Notes: generated by a model not told the origin, from the sequence alone. 64,000 nucleotides of DNA from JANXSS01 sp040385645 (GCA_040385645.1 JAZKGZ010000001.1:106129-170128); one strand, 5' to 3'; positions 27,752 through 37,025 are shown, numbered from the stretch's first letter. Program-made: numbers and translations.

Positions 27752-28765
27752 TTAGGATGGACGCATCGCCGTCAATCCGACGGCGGCGATGCGTTCGACC
27801 AAATGATATTGCGGATGAGTCAGTTCCTCGCCGAAAATATCCGGATCGATTTCTTCGTAGTGCCAAAGGCAACCGGCAGCTTTCAACAACGGCTCGAGCA
27901 TAGCAATAAATTCATCTACGCCACCGATAATCGGTACGCCTGTATAGAGCAGCAGGCGCCCGCCAGGGGTCAGGCGTGATAAAGCTTGTGTTGCCATACG
28001 CAAACCTAACGCGCGCCCGAGGTCGCCGCCGCCGTGCCGATACGTCCGCGTTTGTCCGTCCTCTAGATAAGGCGGATTGCAAACGATCAAATCGAAATCG
28101 CCTTGCACGACCTCGAATGCATCACCCAATACAGTGTTGACTGATACCTGTGCGAACCGTGCATTGACGGTTGCGAGCGACAATGCTTTGGGATTGATGT
28201 CGTTTAAAACTACTTCCAATTTCTCAGCTTCGATTTGTTGGCGAGCCGCTAACAGGCGTGCGCTGAAGATCCCACCAATGCCGCTACCGCAGCCGATATC
28301 CAGAATTCGACGCACTGGTGCCAGCAGCGGATTGTGTTCTAGCGATTGACGAATGAAACGAACGAAGCGGTAGGTATCAGGGCCGAAAAATACCGCATCC
28401 TCCTGAACCGTTGGATACATGGAATGCAGGAATAACAGATCGTCGAATGTGGCAATTCTTAAGGTACTTTTCAACAAGCCGGTGTCGCTTGCTGCAATCA
28501 CATCGGCAGCACGCATCAATGTCAGCAGCTCGGAGGTAATTTGCGGTGCATCGAACGGCAGGTTCCAACCGAAAATATCGCGTAATGTTCTTTCGGTGGT
28601 GGCACGACGGTTCTCAAGCACGGTTTCATGCGTTGTCGGCGTCGGTGTGACGAAGCAATAGCCGCACGTTGCTACATAGTTGAGCAGCAAATCCAAAGCG
28701 TTGGATTGAGAGTTCTTTGAAAAATCCTGCGGCAATGCAGTTTTGCCGTCTTCGCTTCCGGTCAT
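27752..28765 (-). CDS. Class I SAM-dependent methyltransferase, HemK/RlmG-like
   Basis: A 337-residue methyltransferase. Motif I is ILDIGCGSGIGG (about residues 156-167), the acidic end of strand 2 is VVLNDINPKAL, and the catalytic motif is DLIVCNPPY, which acts on amide or exocyclic amino nitrogens. The N-terminal half is an uncharacterised substrate-recognition region. HemK/PrmC, PrmB and RlmG share these motifs; the target (release factor, ribosomal protein or rRNA base) is uncertain. The 3' end contains a strong inverted repeat (27761-27770 with 27785-27794) that could also help terminate transcription. Confidence 0.8.
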   Translation of the reverse strand: MTGSEDGKTALPQDFSKNSQSNALDLLLNYVATCGYCFVTPTPTTHETVLENRRATTERTLRDIFGWNLPFDAPQITSELLTLMRAADVIAASDTGLLKSTLRIATFDDLLFLHSMYPTVQEDAVFFGPDTYRFVRFIRQSLEHNPLLAPVRRILDIGCGSGIGGIFSARLLAARQQIEAEKLEVVLNDINPKALSLATVNARFAQVSVNTVLGDAFEVVQGDFDLIVCNPPYLEDGQTRTYRHGGGDLGRALGLRMATQALSRLTPGGRLLLYTGVPIIGGVDEFIAMLEPLLKAAGCLWHYEEIDPDIFGEELTHPQYHLVERIAAVGLTAMRPS

Positions 28766-28878
28766 TTGTCTTTAAGATTCAGCATACCTAATTTGCCAGG
28801 CGGAGGGCAGACTTTAGCGCAACATGCGTCGCGTCACTTCGCCTGCCCGATCTACCTACTATTTAATGATCGAAGCGA

Positions 28879-29325
28879 TTATTTGTAAGCGCCAACTGTC
28901 AGGATCATGTCGCCCGACTTCAGTACATAAGCAGTCTTGTTCTCGACCTTGCTATTACTGGGATTTTTATACTTGTAATCGACCCAACCCTTACCTTTTG
29001 TAGCGGCGAGATCGACGCGTTCTTGGCGAAACATTTTTCCATCGGCATCAGGCACGTCCAACATCGACTTACCGAGTAGTTGGCCATTTACCGGATGTGC
29101 CAAGTGATTGCCCTTCATGTCCAATGCGACTAAATAAAGCTCGCCATCGACGAACTGCGGATCTTTAGCATTGATCTTTTCGATCAGTTTATCTTTACCG
29201 TTTGCCTTAAGGAAGCTTTCTCCTTTTTCGGCCATGGCGACGGCGTCTTTTTGTGTAGCCTCGCCAGCAAATGCGGCGTTTGTGAAGCAAAACGAGAGGG
29301 AGATCAGGGAGATTAATTTACGCAT
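28879..29325 (-). CDS. Periplasmic single-Cache domain protein
   Basis: A 148-residue exported protein. The ATG at 29325 follows AAGGAATC, and MRKLISLISLSFCFTNAAFA is a clear signal peptide. The mature part (KDAVAMAEKGESFLKANGKDKL, LYLVALDMKGNHLAHPVNGQLLGK, MILTVGAYK) is a stand-alone Cache domain, a small-molecule sensor fold normally found in chemoreceptors. No membrane or signalling domain is attached, so it may act as a binding protein. The gene is 146 bases downstream of a LysR regulator on the same strand. Confidence 0.82.
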   Translation of the reverse strand: MRKLISLISLSFCFTNAAFAGEATQKDAVAMAEKGESFLKANGKDKLIEKINAKDPQFVDGELYLVALDMKGNHLAHPVNGQLLGKSMLDVPDADGKMFRQERVDLAATKGKGWVDYKYKNPSNSKVENKTAYVLKSGDMILTVGAYK

Positions 29326-29471
29326 CAAGATTCCTTTTTTAATAATGATAATGTTGATAAATGCAATACAATTTTTGTATAGCGGGCTGCATTGTATACA
29401 ACAATAATCAAATCGACGACTGGGCTTGAGACAGATAGCGTATTTTTCCTTTGAAAACGGTGCACCGTACG

Positions 29472-30395
29472 TCAATGCACGCCTGACTCGAGCTGCTCGC
29501 GTAACCAACGATGCGGCGCTTTGCGGCTGTCGCGGTCGTGCCATAGCATATCGACATGCACCACCGGTAGTTCGAAAGGTAATTCCTTGACCGTCAACAA
29601 CTCTTCCATCCCAATGGTTTTTAGCAGGTGCCGGGGCACGATGGCGATTAAATCTGACTCTGCGACGACACGCCCGACCGTATAGAACTGATTGACAGTT
29701 AAACCAACGCGCCGGGTGCGCCCGAGTTGTTCCAAAGCATCGTCGGCCGGTCCGTGCGAGCGCCCGGAAAAACTCACCAGGGCGTGCAGCGCTGCGCAAT
29801 AACTGTCGACTGTAAGTTCGGTGCTGGACAAAGGATGATCGCGACGCATGATGCAAATATATTTACCGCTGTATAACCGTTGATGCCGAATGGCTGCCGA
29901 GCCCTGCTCACCCGTCAGTTGGGCAACTACGCCAGGGAAAGAACCGACTGCCACCTCGATCTCCCCATGTAGCAGCATTGGACGCGGGTCGCGCGACGTC
30001 AGGGCAACCATGCGCAGGTCGATTCCGGGTGCATGCGCCTGAATCGTTCGCATCACAGACGGCAATAGCAAGGACGCTGTGGAGTCCGCCATCGCAAGTC
30101 TGAATGTAGTCCGTAACTCTGCCAGGTTGAAGGCCGGCGGTGCCAATAACGCTTCCAAATCCGACAATGCCACGCGAATCCGCGGCCATAGCTCCTCGGC
30201 GCGTGGCGTAGGCCGCACCCCGTGTGCGGTACGCACAAACAACTCGTCGCGCAAAGACTCGCGCAGACGTTTCAAAGCGTTCGATACAGCCGGCTGCGTA
30301 GTGGCGAGACGATCTGCAGCACGCGTCAGGTTTTGCTCAGACATGATGACGTCGAAAACGCGCAATAAATTTAAATCGAGAGTTAAAAATGACAT
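29472..30395 (-). CDS. LysR-family transcriptional regulator
   Basis: A 307-residue regulator. The winged helix-turn-helix occupies residues about 6-65 (NLTRAADRLATTQPAVSNAL, FVRTAHGVRPTPRA). A periplasmic-binding-like effector domain follows. The NLLRVFDVIMSEQNLTRAA start is typical of the NodD/SyrM-like branch. No divergent target gene is directly adjacent: the plus-strand gene upstream begins 200 bases away, and the Cache protein lies downstream. Confidence 0.9.
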   Translation of the reverse strand: MSFLTLDLNLLRVFDVIMSEQNLTRAADRLATTQPAVSNALKRLRESLRDELFVRTAHGVRPTPRAEELWPRIRVALSDLEALLAPPAFNLAELRTTFRLAMADSTASLLLPSVMRTIQAHAPGIDLRMVALTSRDPRPMLLHGEIEVAVGSFPGVVAQLTGEQGSAAIRHQRLYSGKYICIMRRDHPLSSTELTVDSYCAALHALVSFSGRSHGPADDALEQLGRTRRVGLTVNQFYTVGRVVAESDLIAIVPRHLLKTIGMEELLTVKELPFELPVVHVDMLWHDRDSRKAPHRWLREQLESGVH

Positions 30396-30595
30396 GGGGC
30401 TTTATTAAAAATATAGAAAGAAACGAAGCGTAATGTTGTCAGTATCGCATTCCCGGCGGAAGACTGTCGGCAAGCATATGAGCGAGCAATTTGCAAATTT
30501 TCATGCGAGTCAAGTGCTGCATCCGACACCACTGCAGTTAAGCGACACTGCAAAAATTTTAACCGAATTTATATTGCTTACAGGAAATTAATGGC

Positions 30596-31438
30596 ATGAT
30601 GATCGGCATGATGATCGTCGATGACCACACTGCAAAAGAACGTACCTGGGCAATCCCGGCTATCTGCGCCTTGATTATCTTGCACCATGATTTTCCGGTA
30701 CCACGGTTGGCGCGGATACGCCGGCTGGCGTGGTCCGAAGCCGGGCTCGAGATTACATTTCAGTACGGTACCTGCAATGTCTCCGGCAATGTACTCGAAG
30801 CGACCGATTTTCTGGTGACGCTGCATCGTGACGGTGCGGTCGGTGTTACGGTCAAAGATGAACGAGCGACCGGCGCGAAAGTGGCGATGGTACGCTTCCT
30901 TGCAGGCGAAATTGCCCGGGAAACTAGGCGTTGGTCGGAAGACTTGATACCGTGGGCTGAAACCGATCCGGCATTGCCGCAAGAACGAGCCGCGGTGCTT
31001 AACATCGTCAGTGCTTTGGTTGCCTACCCGGTCAATGCTTTCGATGTCGAGGTGGCAAAGCAATTGCACAACCGGGCACGTGTTAGCAAAGTACGCATCG
31101 TCGGAGACACCGCCCTCATGGAAATCACTTCGGCGGGCACCCGTAGCGCCAGTCTGTATGTGCAGCCGTTGACAAAACAGTCGGACACCGTGCGGTCTTA
31201 TAAAAAATACGACATTCCGGTTGTCGGTACATGGCGCAAACCACCCCACGCACGTTTGATGAACAAAGTATCTTGCTCCACCATTCGGCTGGCATTGCTG
31301 CCAGTGGATTTCATGATTTATCTTTGTGAAAAAGCGCAGAAACATCCGTCTCGAGCCGGCACCGCTCACTCACCGGCGAAACCCGCGCAGGTAATCGATG
31401 CCAATGCCGGCGACAATCTGTCGGCTCTTTTCAACTGA
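30596..31438 (+). CDS. Hypothetical protein
   Basis: A 280-residue protein with start ATG 30596 eight bases after AGGAAA; an ATG directly follows at 30599. I recognise no domain. The centre is a mix of strands and helices (RIRRLAWSEAGLEITFQYG; VKIVGDT-like VRIVGDTALMEITSAG). The C-terminus is Ala/Pro-rich and probably disordered. There is no signal peptide or obvious membrane helix. An overlapping 263-codon frame on the other strand has arginine/cysteine-rich shadow composition, so I prefer this strand. Confidence 0.5.
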   Translation: MMIGMMIVDDHTAKERTWAIPAICALIILHHDFPVPRLARIRRLAWSEAGLEITFQYGTCNVSGNVLEATDFLVTLHRDGAVGVTVKDERATGAKVAMVRFLAGEIARETRRWSEDLIPWAETDPALPQERAAVLNIVSALVAYPVNAFDVEVAKQLHNRARVSKVRIVGDTALMEITSAGTRSASLYVQPLTKQSDTVRSYKKYDIPVVGTWRKPPHARLMNKVSCSTIRLALLPVDFMIYLCEKAQKHPSRAGTAHSPAKPAQVIDANAGDNLSALFN

Positions 31439-31469
31439 CCTGTTGCCACAAAATTTATTATTGCCAGAT

Positions 31470-32042
31470 TTATTGTTGTCTGGTTAAAACGAGCCGATCC
31501 GTATCGAGACCGTTGCGCCGCAAGCGTTCGAGCAAAGCCCGATAAGCCGATGCATCTGGCTTGGCATTGCGCGACAGAATCCATAGATACTGCCGCTCAG
31601 GTTCGCTCACAGCAGCCAGGCTGTAAGCCGGGTCCAGATCGATTATCCAATAGTCGCCCCACACCATTGGCAGAAAAGATAGCCAGGCTGGCGCGAAACG
31701 CACTTCGAGCGTTGCCGCGCCTGTGCCGCCAATTTGGCGTGCTTGCCCCACTGCGACATCGATTCGACCGTCTACCTCCCGGCACTGATTCGTCACTTCG
31801 ACGCTGCCGTCCGGCTGTGCACGGTAATCGGCTTTGGTGAAACCAGCACAATTTCTTTGAAAACGGTTTGGAAAGCGGGCGATTTCGTACCAGGTGCCCA
31901 TGTAGCGTGGCAAATCGAGGTTCTCGACCGTTCGCATAGGCGAGGCAACAGGCGCGGCTGTAGGAGCGGCCACAACGTCAATACATAAAACTTGAACAAA
32001 TACCAGCAAACCCAGATTTACCAGCCGCGCAGAATTTCGCAT
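31470..32042 (-). CDS. blc: Bacterial lipocalin
   Basis: A 190-residue exported lipocalin. A signal peptide (residues about 1-26) precedes the diagnostic YMGTWYEIARFPNRFQ. YWIIDLDPAYSLAAVSEP and LWILSRNAKPD are the other two conserved blocks. Blc proteins bind lysophospholipids or fatty acids at the outer membrane. No lipobox cysteine is evident, so it may be soluble periplasmic. It starts directly after the stop of the upstream gene (TAAATG) and may be co-transcribed with the J-domain operon. Confidence 0.92.
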   Translation of the reverse strand: MRNSARLVNLGLLVFVQVLCIDVVAAPTAAPVASPMRTVENLDLPRYMGTWYEIARFPNRFQRNCAGFTKADYRAQPDGSVEVTNQCREVDGRIDVAVGQARQIGGTGAATLEVRFAPAWLSFLPMVWGDYWIIDLDPAYSLAAVSEPERQYLWILSRNAKPDASAYRALLERLRRNGLDTDRLVLTRQQ

Positions 32043-33275
32043 TTATTTTTTTCCGATATTGCAATTTTCGCTCAGAAACTGCAAGGCGAACGTCAGCTTG
32101 GGATCGGCTTCGTCGAGCAACCGTGTTTGCGCTTCCGGGAAAAACTCATCTTCCCACATGGTCAACAAAGCAGCGCGTATCGAATAAGGCGCGCTGGTAT
32201 TGATCAACATCGGTACGGCCGTGTAGTCGAATCCTGACTGCCGCACCCGCCGGATCAACGCACGCGCTTCGGTCAGCGACAATGTCGTCTTCGGTTTGAT
32301 GCCAGCAGCCAGGCAAACGAACAAGGTCAATCGAGAGTATGGATCTTCTTTACCGCGGGTCAGCTGTTGCCACTCTCTGGATACGATCGCATCATGCTCG
32401 TCGATATCTTCCAAGCCGGTTTCTCGCAGAAAATAACGTGGCTCCAGCATATGCACCATCGCATCGAGGGCCAGCTTCGGATCGGCCAGATACGGTAAGT
32501 CCTGCGTAGCGATATCGCGTCCGATGGAAGCAGCCACGGCACGATGCTGCTCCGGTACATCGACCAGCAGCGCTTCCGGAAATTTACATGCATCGGGAGA
32601 TTTTTTACTGATACGTTTGTGGAGCACCGTGATTCGTTGTGCAAATTCCTGCAAACCCGGCCACCCGCTTGAGCCTTCGAGACGGTTCAGCAATGCCGTA
32701 CGAATCACTGCGTCGGCATCGATGGATTCCAACGCAACGGTCGGCACGCTCATGCCCCGCGCGAACCAGCGCGCCGCAGCCATGCTGTTGGCATTTGCTC
32801 GTCGACGGTCAAATTCCTTGCGGTATGCCGCGCAGGATATCGGTTTAGCCAACGTCCGCTCATCCTGGAAATCTTTCAGGCTTTGCCCGCCCCCATCGAA
32901 CATCGACGACTCGGGAAGTGCGTGCAACGTCTTCAGCAATTTATTACCACCGCGTGAATGCGATAAAAAACTATTGTCACGCAGCGACTGGGCTGCTTGT
33001 GTAAGGTCCGCACCGTAGTGGTATTCGAGGTAAAGGCTTACGAGGGTCACGATGCGCTTGCGGGCGCTGTCGAGCCCGGCCAGCAAATGGCTGGTGCCGA
33101 AATAATCGGCCACCTGAACCGTGCCCTTGGCGGCATCGATGACCATAGTTTCGCGACGCGCAGCGTCGATCAACGCATGATCGGCAGCATATTTCAGCGC
33201 CTTTTCGAAGAAAGGCCGTTTGTCGACCGCGGCAAGTCCGGTGCGGCCAGTACCTGCGGCAGACGTTTTCACCAA
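32043..33275 (-). CDS. Conserved hypothetical protein of the J-domain operon
   Basis: A 410-residue soluble, mostly helical protein. The start is TTG 33275 or the adjacent GTG 33272, after an AGCAGGTAG site. Features include a DYFGTSHLLAGLDSARKRIV segment and a C-terminal region rich in paired helices. I recognise no domain or catalytic motif. It is the fourth gene of a minus-strand run starting with the J-domain protein at 34851 and is followed at once by the lipocalin. Function unknown. Confidence 0.65.
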   Translation of the reverse strand: MVKTSAAGTGRTGLAAVDKRPFFEKALKYAADHALIDAARRETMVIDAAKGTVQVADYFGTSHLLAGLDSARKRIVTLVSLYLEYHYGADLTQAAQSLRDNSFLSHSRGGNKLLKTLHALPESSMFDGGGQSLKDFQDERTLAKPISCAAYRKEFDRRRANANSMAAARWFARGMSVPTVALESIDADAVIRTALLNRLEGSSGWPGLQEFAQRITVLHKRISKKSPDACKFPEALLVDVPEQHRAVAASIGRDIATQDLPYLADPKLALDAMVHMLEPRYFLRETGLEDIDEHDAIVSREWQQLTRGKEDPYSRLTLFVCLAAGIKPKTTLSLTEARALIRRVRQSGFDYTAVPMLINTSAPYSIRAALLTMWEDEFFPEAQTRLLDEADPKLTFALQFLSENCNIGKK

Positions 33276-33315
33276 AAACTACCTGCTAAGCGGTACATCG
33301 AAGACCAACTCTTAT

Positions 33316-34020
33316 TCAAAGTGCCGACTCCTCGGCACCGTCGGTGGCACCACCACGGCTCGGCTTGGCCGGTTCCGGTTCCCGCATCAAAGCAGACAGG
33401 CCCTGCTCTTCCAATAATGTTTCTTCCGCCTCCAGCCGCAACCGGTTTTGCCAGCGATTCTTCAATACCGGCCAGATCTGCTCGAACATATCCGGGTGCT
33501 CGTGCTTAAGCAGCCAGGTCAGCTCCTTCCAGTCACGATCGCTGACCTCGCTACGATCGACTGCGTCGCCTGGCTCCGCCAGATTGACATTGAAGGTATC
33601 GAAATGCTGAAAATGCACGACTTCCTCATCCCGATCCGACAGATAGTCGACCAACGCTTCACAGCCGCCGTCACGCTCACCAAGCGCAGCGATGAAATCT
33701 GCGGTGTGAATATCGTCACGAAAAATCACTGCATTGATCATGCCGCGCAAATGCGCATGGGTACGGTCGTCGTACAGTTTTTCCATGACGACCGCGCGGG
33801 CAAATTGCTCCGGCGTGACCAAAAGATTGACGACCGATTCGTGCGAAGCGTCAAACTCCCGAATCACCGCCAACAAATCTTTCGGTGCCAGTTCTTCGAG
33901 CACGGCGACCAGAGCGTGGTCGCCATCGGATTCAGCCAATGCCACCAAAGCATATTCGGCACCTGCAATATCGCCGGCTTTGATAAGGCTGGCAGCTTTG
34001 ACAACCAACGAATTTTCCAT
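33316..34020 (-). CDS. Conserved hypothetical acidic protein of the J-domain operon
   Basis: A 234-residue acidic protein. I choose ATG 34020 (MENSLVVKAASLIKAGD); a TTG at 34032 is an alternative. The N-terminal half has HEAT/TPR-like helical pairs (AGDIAGAEYALVALAE; GDHALVAVLEELAPKDLLAVI), and the C-terminus is charged and probably disordered. No enzymatic motif is seen. It lies 19 bases from its upstream neighbour. A scaffold or adaptor in the same complex as the J-domain protein is plausible but inferred only from position. Confidence 0.65.
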   Translation of the reverse strand: MENSLVVKAASLIKAGDIAGAEYALVALAESDGDHALVAVLEELAPKDLLAVIREFDASHESVVNLLVTPEQFARAVVMEKLYDDRTHAHLRGMINAVIFRDDIHTADFIAALGERDGGCEALVDYLSDRDEEVVHFQHFDTFNVNLAEPGDAVDRSEVSDRDWKELTWLLKHEHPDMFEQIWPVLKNRWQNRLRLEAEETLLEEQGLSALMREPEPAKPSRGGATDGAEESAL

Positions 34021-34039
34021 GAATCGATCCAATGTTCAA

Positions 34040-34573
34040 TCAGCCACGACGATCGAAGCCCTGGTCGGCAAGCCAGTCGGCACCTGCCTCATCCAGATCT
34101 TGTTCGCCGGCTTCGGTGTCAGTTTCTTCGTCGCCATCGCTTTCGGCGTCGGTGTCCGCAGTTGCTCCGGCATAAGACGATTTATCACTATTTTTTTCTA
34201 AAAGAAATTCCAGACACACTGCAGAAATCAGAAACCGCGCGCCTCCCGGCTCGCGAAGTATCAGTGCGATAAATTTCCGCGCCCACGGTTCGAAATCCAC
34301 CGACGGTTCCAGCATTTGCCAAGTCGGAAAATCCGCGGGCTCGGTAAAAGAAAGTCGCACCATTGCGTGCGGGTCGCGGAACGTACATGCGCCATGGAAC
34401 ACCGGTGCCACCATCTCCGGTGCTTCTTCGATCATCGGCAGCAAAGACGCCAGTTGGGTACGTTTTTCGTTGAGCCGACGCGATAACACATTTTTACCTT
34501 CGGAATCGGTTTCGAGATCTTCCAACTCGGCGCGATACGCTTTATATAATTCTTCGAAATATTCAGATAGCAT
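34040..34573 (-). CDS. Conserved hypothetical protein coupled to the J-domain gene
   Basis: A 177-residue protein starting MLSEYFEELYKAYRAELEDLE. Its ATG overlaps the J-domain stop (ATGA at 34571-34574 on this strand), which decides the start over an in-frame alternative at 34606. The ordered N-terminal part includes APVFHGACTFRDPHAMVRLSF; the last ~45 residues are an acidic, Asp/Glu-rich tail. No known domain. Translational coupling implies fixed stoichiometry with the J-domain protein. Confidence 0.7.
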   Translation of the reverse strand: MLSEYFEELYKAYRAELEDLETDSEGKNVLSRRLNEKRTQLASLLPMIEEAPEMVAPVFHGACTFRDPHAMVRLSFTEPADFPTWQMLEPSVDFEPWARKFIALILREPGGARFLISAVCLEFLLEKNSDKSSYAGATADTDAESDGDEETDTEAGEQDLDEAGADWLADQGFDRRG

Positions 34574-34851
34574 CAGTGCAATACCCTGTTCAAATATGTC
34601 TGCCACAACTGTTTGGCGGTTTCGAGCGGGTTATCAAGCAAGCTGCGACGACGATTTTCGTCGAACGCCTGGCGTTTCTCGGCATCCGACAAGATTTCGT
34701 AAGCTTCCTGCACTTCACGAAATCTGATCGCTGCATCGGCAGATACATTGCGATCAGGATGGAACGCCGCCGCTTTTCGACGATATGCTGCCTTGACCAC
34801 GGTATCCGATGCATCTGCTTCGACGCCCAGTATTGCGTAAAGATCGTTCAT
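34573..34851 (-). CDS. J-domain co-chaperone-like protein
   Basis: A 92-residue protein consisting of a J domain (residues 2-66) and a short helix. DLYAILGVEADASDTVVKAAYRR, the catalytic HPD tripeptide within AAAFHPDRN, and FREVQEAYEILSD are intact. There is no G/F region, zinc finger or substrate domain, so it is a class III J protein that would recruit DnaK to a specific client. It is the first gene of the four- or five-gene operon 34851-31470, and the client may be one of its neighbours. Confidence 0.88.
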   Translation of the reverse strand: MNDLYAILGVEADASDTVVKAAYRRKAAAFHPDRNVSADAAIRFREVQEAYEILSDAEKRQAFDENRRRSLLDNPLETAKQLWQTYLNRVLH

Positions 34852-35102
34852 GCGTATCTGGCGTGCACTGCTGCAGGCGTTCTTTTAATGGTGGATCGCA
34901 ATCATACACGGCACCCTGACTTGCGGCAGCACCAATATCGTCAGCAAGTCCGATATTGAGAATGCCGAACTTTCCTTAAAAATTGCGATCCCATAAGACA
35001 TTGTCAAAGCGGAAACCAAAAACGGAAACGACAATCGGCGTCGGCAAAACTGAGCCGACTACTTTTGTTACCCGCAACGACGTTTATCCTTAAAGGAACA
35101 TC

Positions 35103-35513
35103 ATGCATATCCCAACTACATCGTCTTCTATCTGTGTTTCCAAGTTACTGAAGTCACTGTTAACGGCCGCTGCCCTTATAAGTGCTTTCGCGCTCAGCGG
35201 CTGCGGGCGTCCGACCGGGTCGGACCAGTCGGGTGCTTCCAGTGCGGGGGCCACTAGTGCTGGGCGTGGCGAAATGGGTTCCAATGCCGACGCCGCCGGT
35301 ACCCCGACCACCGGCATGTCGAGCGGCAGGACTGAAAGCAGCACGCCTGGTAGTAGCATGTCTGGCACTGCGGATCCTAGCGGCCTCGCACCTTCAGGTG
35401 CCGGCACGGCAAACCCTGGAGCAACCGGTACTGGGCTATCCGGTACCGCCAACCCCGGTTCTTCCGCGAATACCGGTGGCTCGGCTTCCAGCCAAAGCGG
35501 CACCGGTCAGTAA
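35103..35513 (+). CDS. Ser/Gly/Thr-rich lipoprotein
   Basis: A 136-residue exported protein. The ATG at 35103 follows AAGGAACATC. A signal peptide ends in FALSGC with the lipid-modified cysteine near residue 34. The remainder is low-complexity with repeated SGTAxPG, GTANPG and TGLSGT units. It is analogous to the lipoprotein at 27370 but not an obvious duplicate. An inverted repeat (TGCCCTG at 35522 with CAGGGCA ending at 35563) lies just downstream. Function unknown. Confidence 0.65.
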   Translation: MHIPTTSSSICVSKLLKSLLTAAALISAFALSGCGRPTGSDQSGASSAGATSAGRGEMGSNADAAGTPTTGMSSGRTESSTPGSSMSGTADPSGLAPSGAGTANPGATGTGLSGTANPGSSANTGGSASSQSGTGQ

Positions 35514-35651
35514 TAAAGTCATGCCCTGATCGTCCGGTGCATCTACATCACGACGGCAGGGCAAACGATGGTGTGGGTGACACGGTGGACGGAAAGACGT
35601 TGCCTAACCCAATCAATTTTTAAATTTAAAACGCAAAAATTAACGGGTTGT

Positions 35652-37025
35652 TTAATTTTTATAACCGAGCCGTTTGCGAAAAAAATTGGATGCGACATTA
35701 AACCAGTATTGAATTCGTTGAGCATATTCCGAAGTCGATATAAAAACCCAGGTGGTCACTATAGCGTTCAGTAATGCTAGTACTAAGAAAATCTGCGGTA
35801 TCGTCAATCCGAATTTGAGTAAGGCACCGACACTAACGGCGCTGATGATCATAAACAATGCATTTAAAATGTTATTTGCGGCAACGATGCGCGCCCGGTG
35901 CGTAACGGGTGCGCGTAATTGGATCAAAGCGTACATCGGCACGCTGTATAGCCCTACGAAAAGACTTAACAACCAAAGGTCAGCCATGACCCGCCAATAC
36001 GCCGGCGTCGTGACGAATTGCGAAATACTCATGATGGCAGCCGCTGGCACGGCATGGGTCGCAAAATAAAGTTCGATGGCAAAAATCGTCATGCCGATGG
36101 CACCCAACGGTACCAATCCGATTTCCACCTGACGCCGGCTGAGCACTTCGCACAGCAGCGACCCGACACCAATACCGACTGAAAAAATCACCAACAGTAG
36201 CGAGGCAACCTGGGCATCTCCATGTAAGATTTCTTTAGCAAAACTGGGAAACTGGCTTAGAAATACCGCACCGTAAAACCACATCCAACTAATTCCAATC
36301 AGTGATCGGAATACGACCGGGTCACGCCGTGCCATACCGAGATTACGCCACGTCTCGGTAAACGGGTTCCAATTCACTTTCATTTGCGGCTCGTTGGAGG
36401 CCTGTGCCGGCACGAAATGCGCACTAATTCTTCCAAGAAGGGCGATGAGGATGCAGACACCGGCTGTTTTAGCGGCTCCATGGTGCGGGTCGGCAATGAG
36501 TAAGCCACCGGCGACATTACCCAGAAGAATAGCAATGAAAGTGCCCATGCCGACCATGCCATTGCCACCGGTTAATTCCGGTTTTTCCAATACCTGCGGT
36601 AAATAAGCAAACTTCACAGGGCCGAACAATGTCGAGTGCAAGCCCATTAAAAATGTGCATGCCAGGAGCACGATGATGTTCGCGTTTAAAAATCCGTACG
36701 CCGCAACCAGCATGATTACGACCTCAAGATTTTTAACGAGTCGCATCAACTTAGCTTTGTCGTATTTATCCGAGATCTGTCCGCTCGTAGCCGAGAACAA
36801 TAGATACGGAAAAATAAACAACGCACCGATGACCAAACCGGCCAGTGCAGGCGGTAACCAATCTATTTGCAGTTGGTACGTCACCATCACAGTGAAGGCA
36901 AACTTAAAAGCGTTGTCGTTAAATGCCCCAAGAAACAGGGTCCAGAAAAACGGTGCGAAACGCCGTTGTTTCATCAATGCAAATTGATTTGGCGCTGGGA
37001 CAGTGACTTGTCGAGGGAGTGTCAT
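35652..37025 (-). CDS. MFS transporter, LplT-like (lysophospholipid) family
   Basis: A 457-residue inner-membrane protein with about 12 hydrophobic helices. The ATG at 37025 follows AGGAAAGTA; a longer frame upstream lacks coding character. FFWTLFLGAFNDNAFKFA is the signature of the LplT group, which flips lysophospholipids inward, and SGQISDKYDKAKLMRLVKN is the MFS loop 2-3 motif. In many bacteria LplT is fused to or next to an acyltransferase; none is present here. Confidence 0.85.
   Translation of the reverse strand: MTLPRQVTVPAPNQFALMKQRRFAPFFWTLFLGAFNDNAFKFAFTVMVTYQLQIDWLPPALAGLVIGALFIFPYLLFSATSGQISDKYDKAKLMRLVKNLEVVIMLVAAYGFLNANIIVLLACTFLMGLHSTLFGPVKFAYLPQVLEKPELTGGNGMVGMGTFIAILLGNVAGGLLIADPHHGAAKTAGVCILIALLGRISAHFVPAQASNEPQMKVNWNPFTETWRNLGMARRDPVVFRSLIGISWMWFYGAVFLSQFPSFAKEILHGDAQVASLLLVIFSVGIGVGSLLCEVLSRRQVEIGLVPLGAIGMTIFAIELYFATHAVPAAAIMSISQFVTTPAYWRVMADLWLLSLFVGLYSVPMYALIQLRAPVTHRARIVAANNILNALFMIISAVSVGALLKFGLTIPQIFLVLALLNAIVTTWVFISTSEYAQRIQYWFNVASNFFRKRLGYKN

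Noticed and set aside
28879..29856. 325-codon minus-strand frame taking in the Cache protein
   Set aside because: The first ~177 codons overlap the LysR gene in another frame and lack coding character; a signal peptide and ribosome-binding site mark the true start at 29325.
30578..31369. Long minus-strand reading frame of 263 codons opposite the gene at 30596
   Set aside because: Arginine/cysteine/histidine-rich shadow composition and no ribosome-binding site; the plus-strand frame has better coding character.
35522..35563. Inverted repeat after the 35103 lipoprotein as a terminator
   Set aside because: The stem is only seven paired bases plus a weak extension, the loop is long and no T tract follows; mentioned only in the gene entry.
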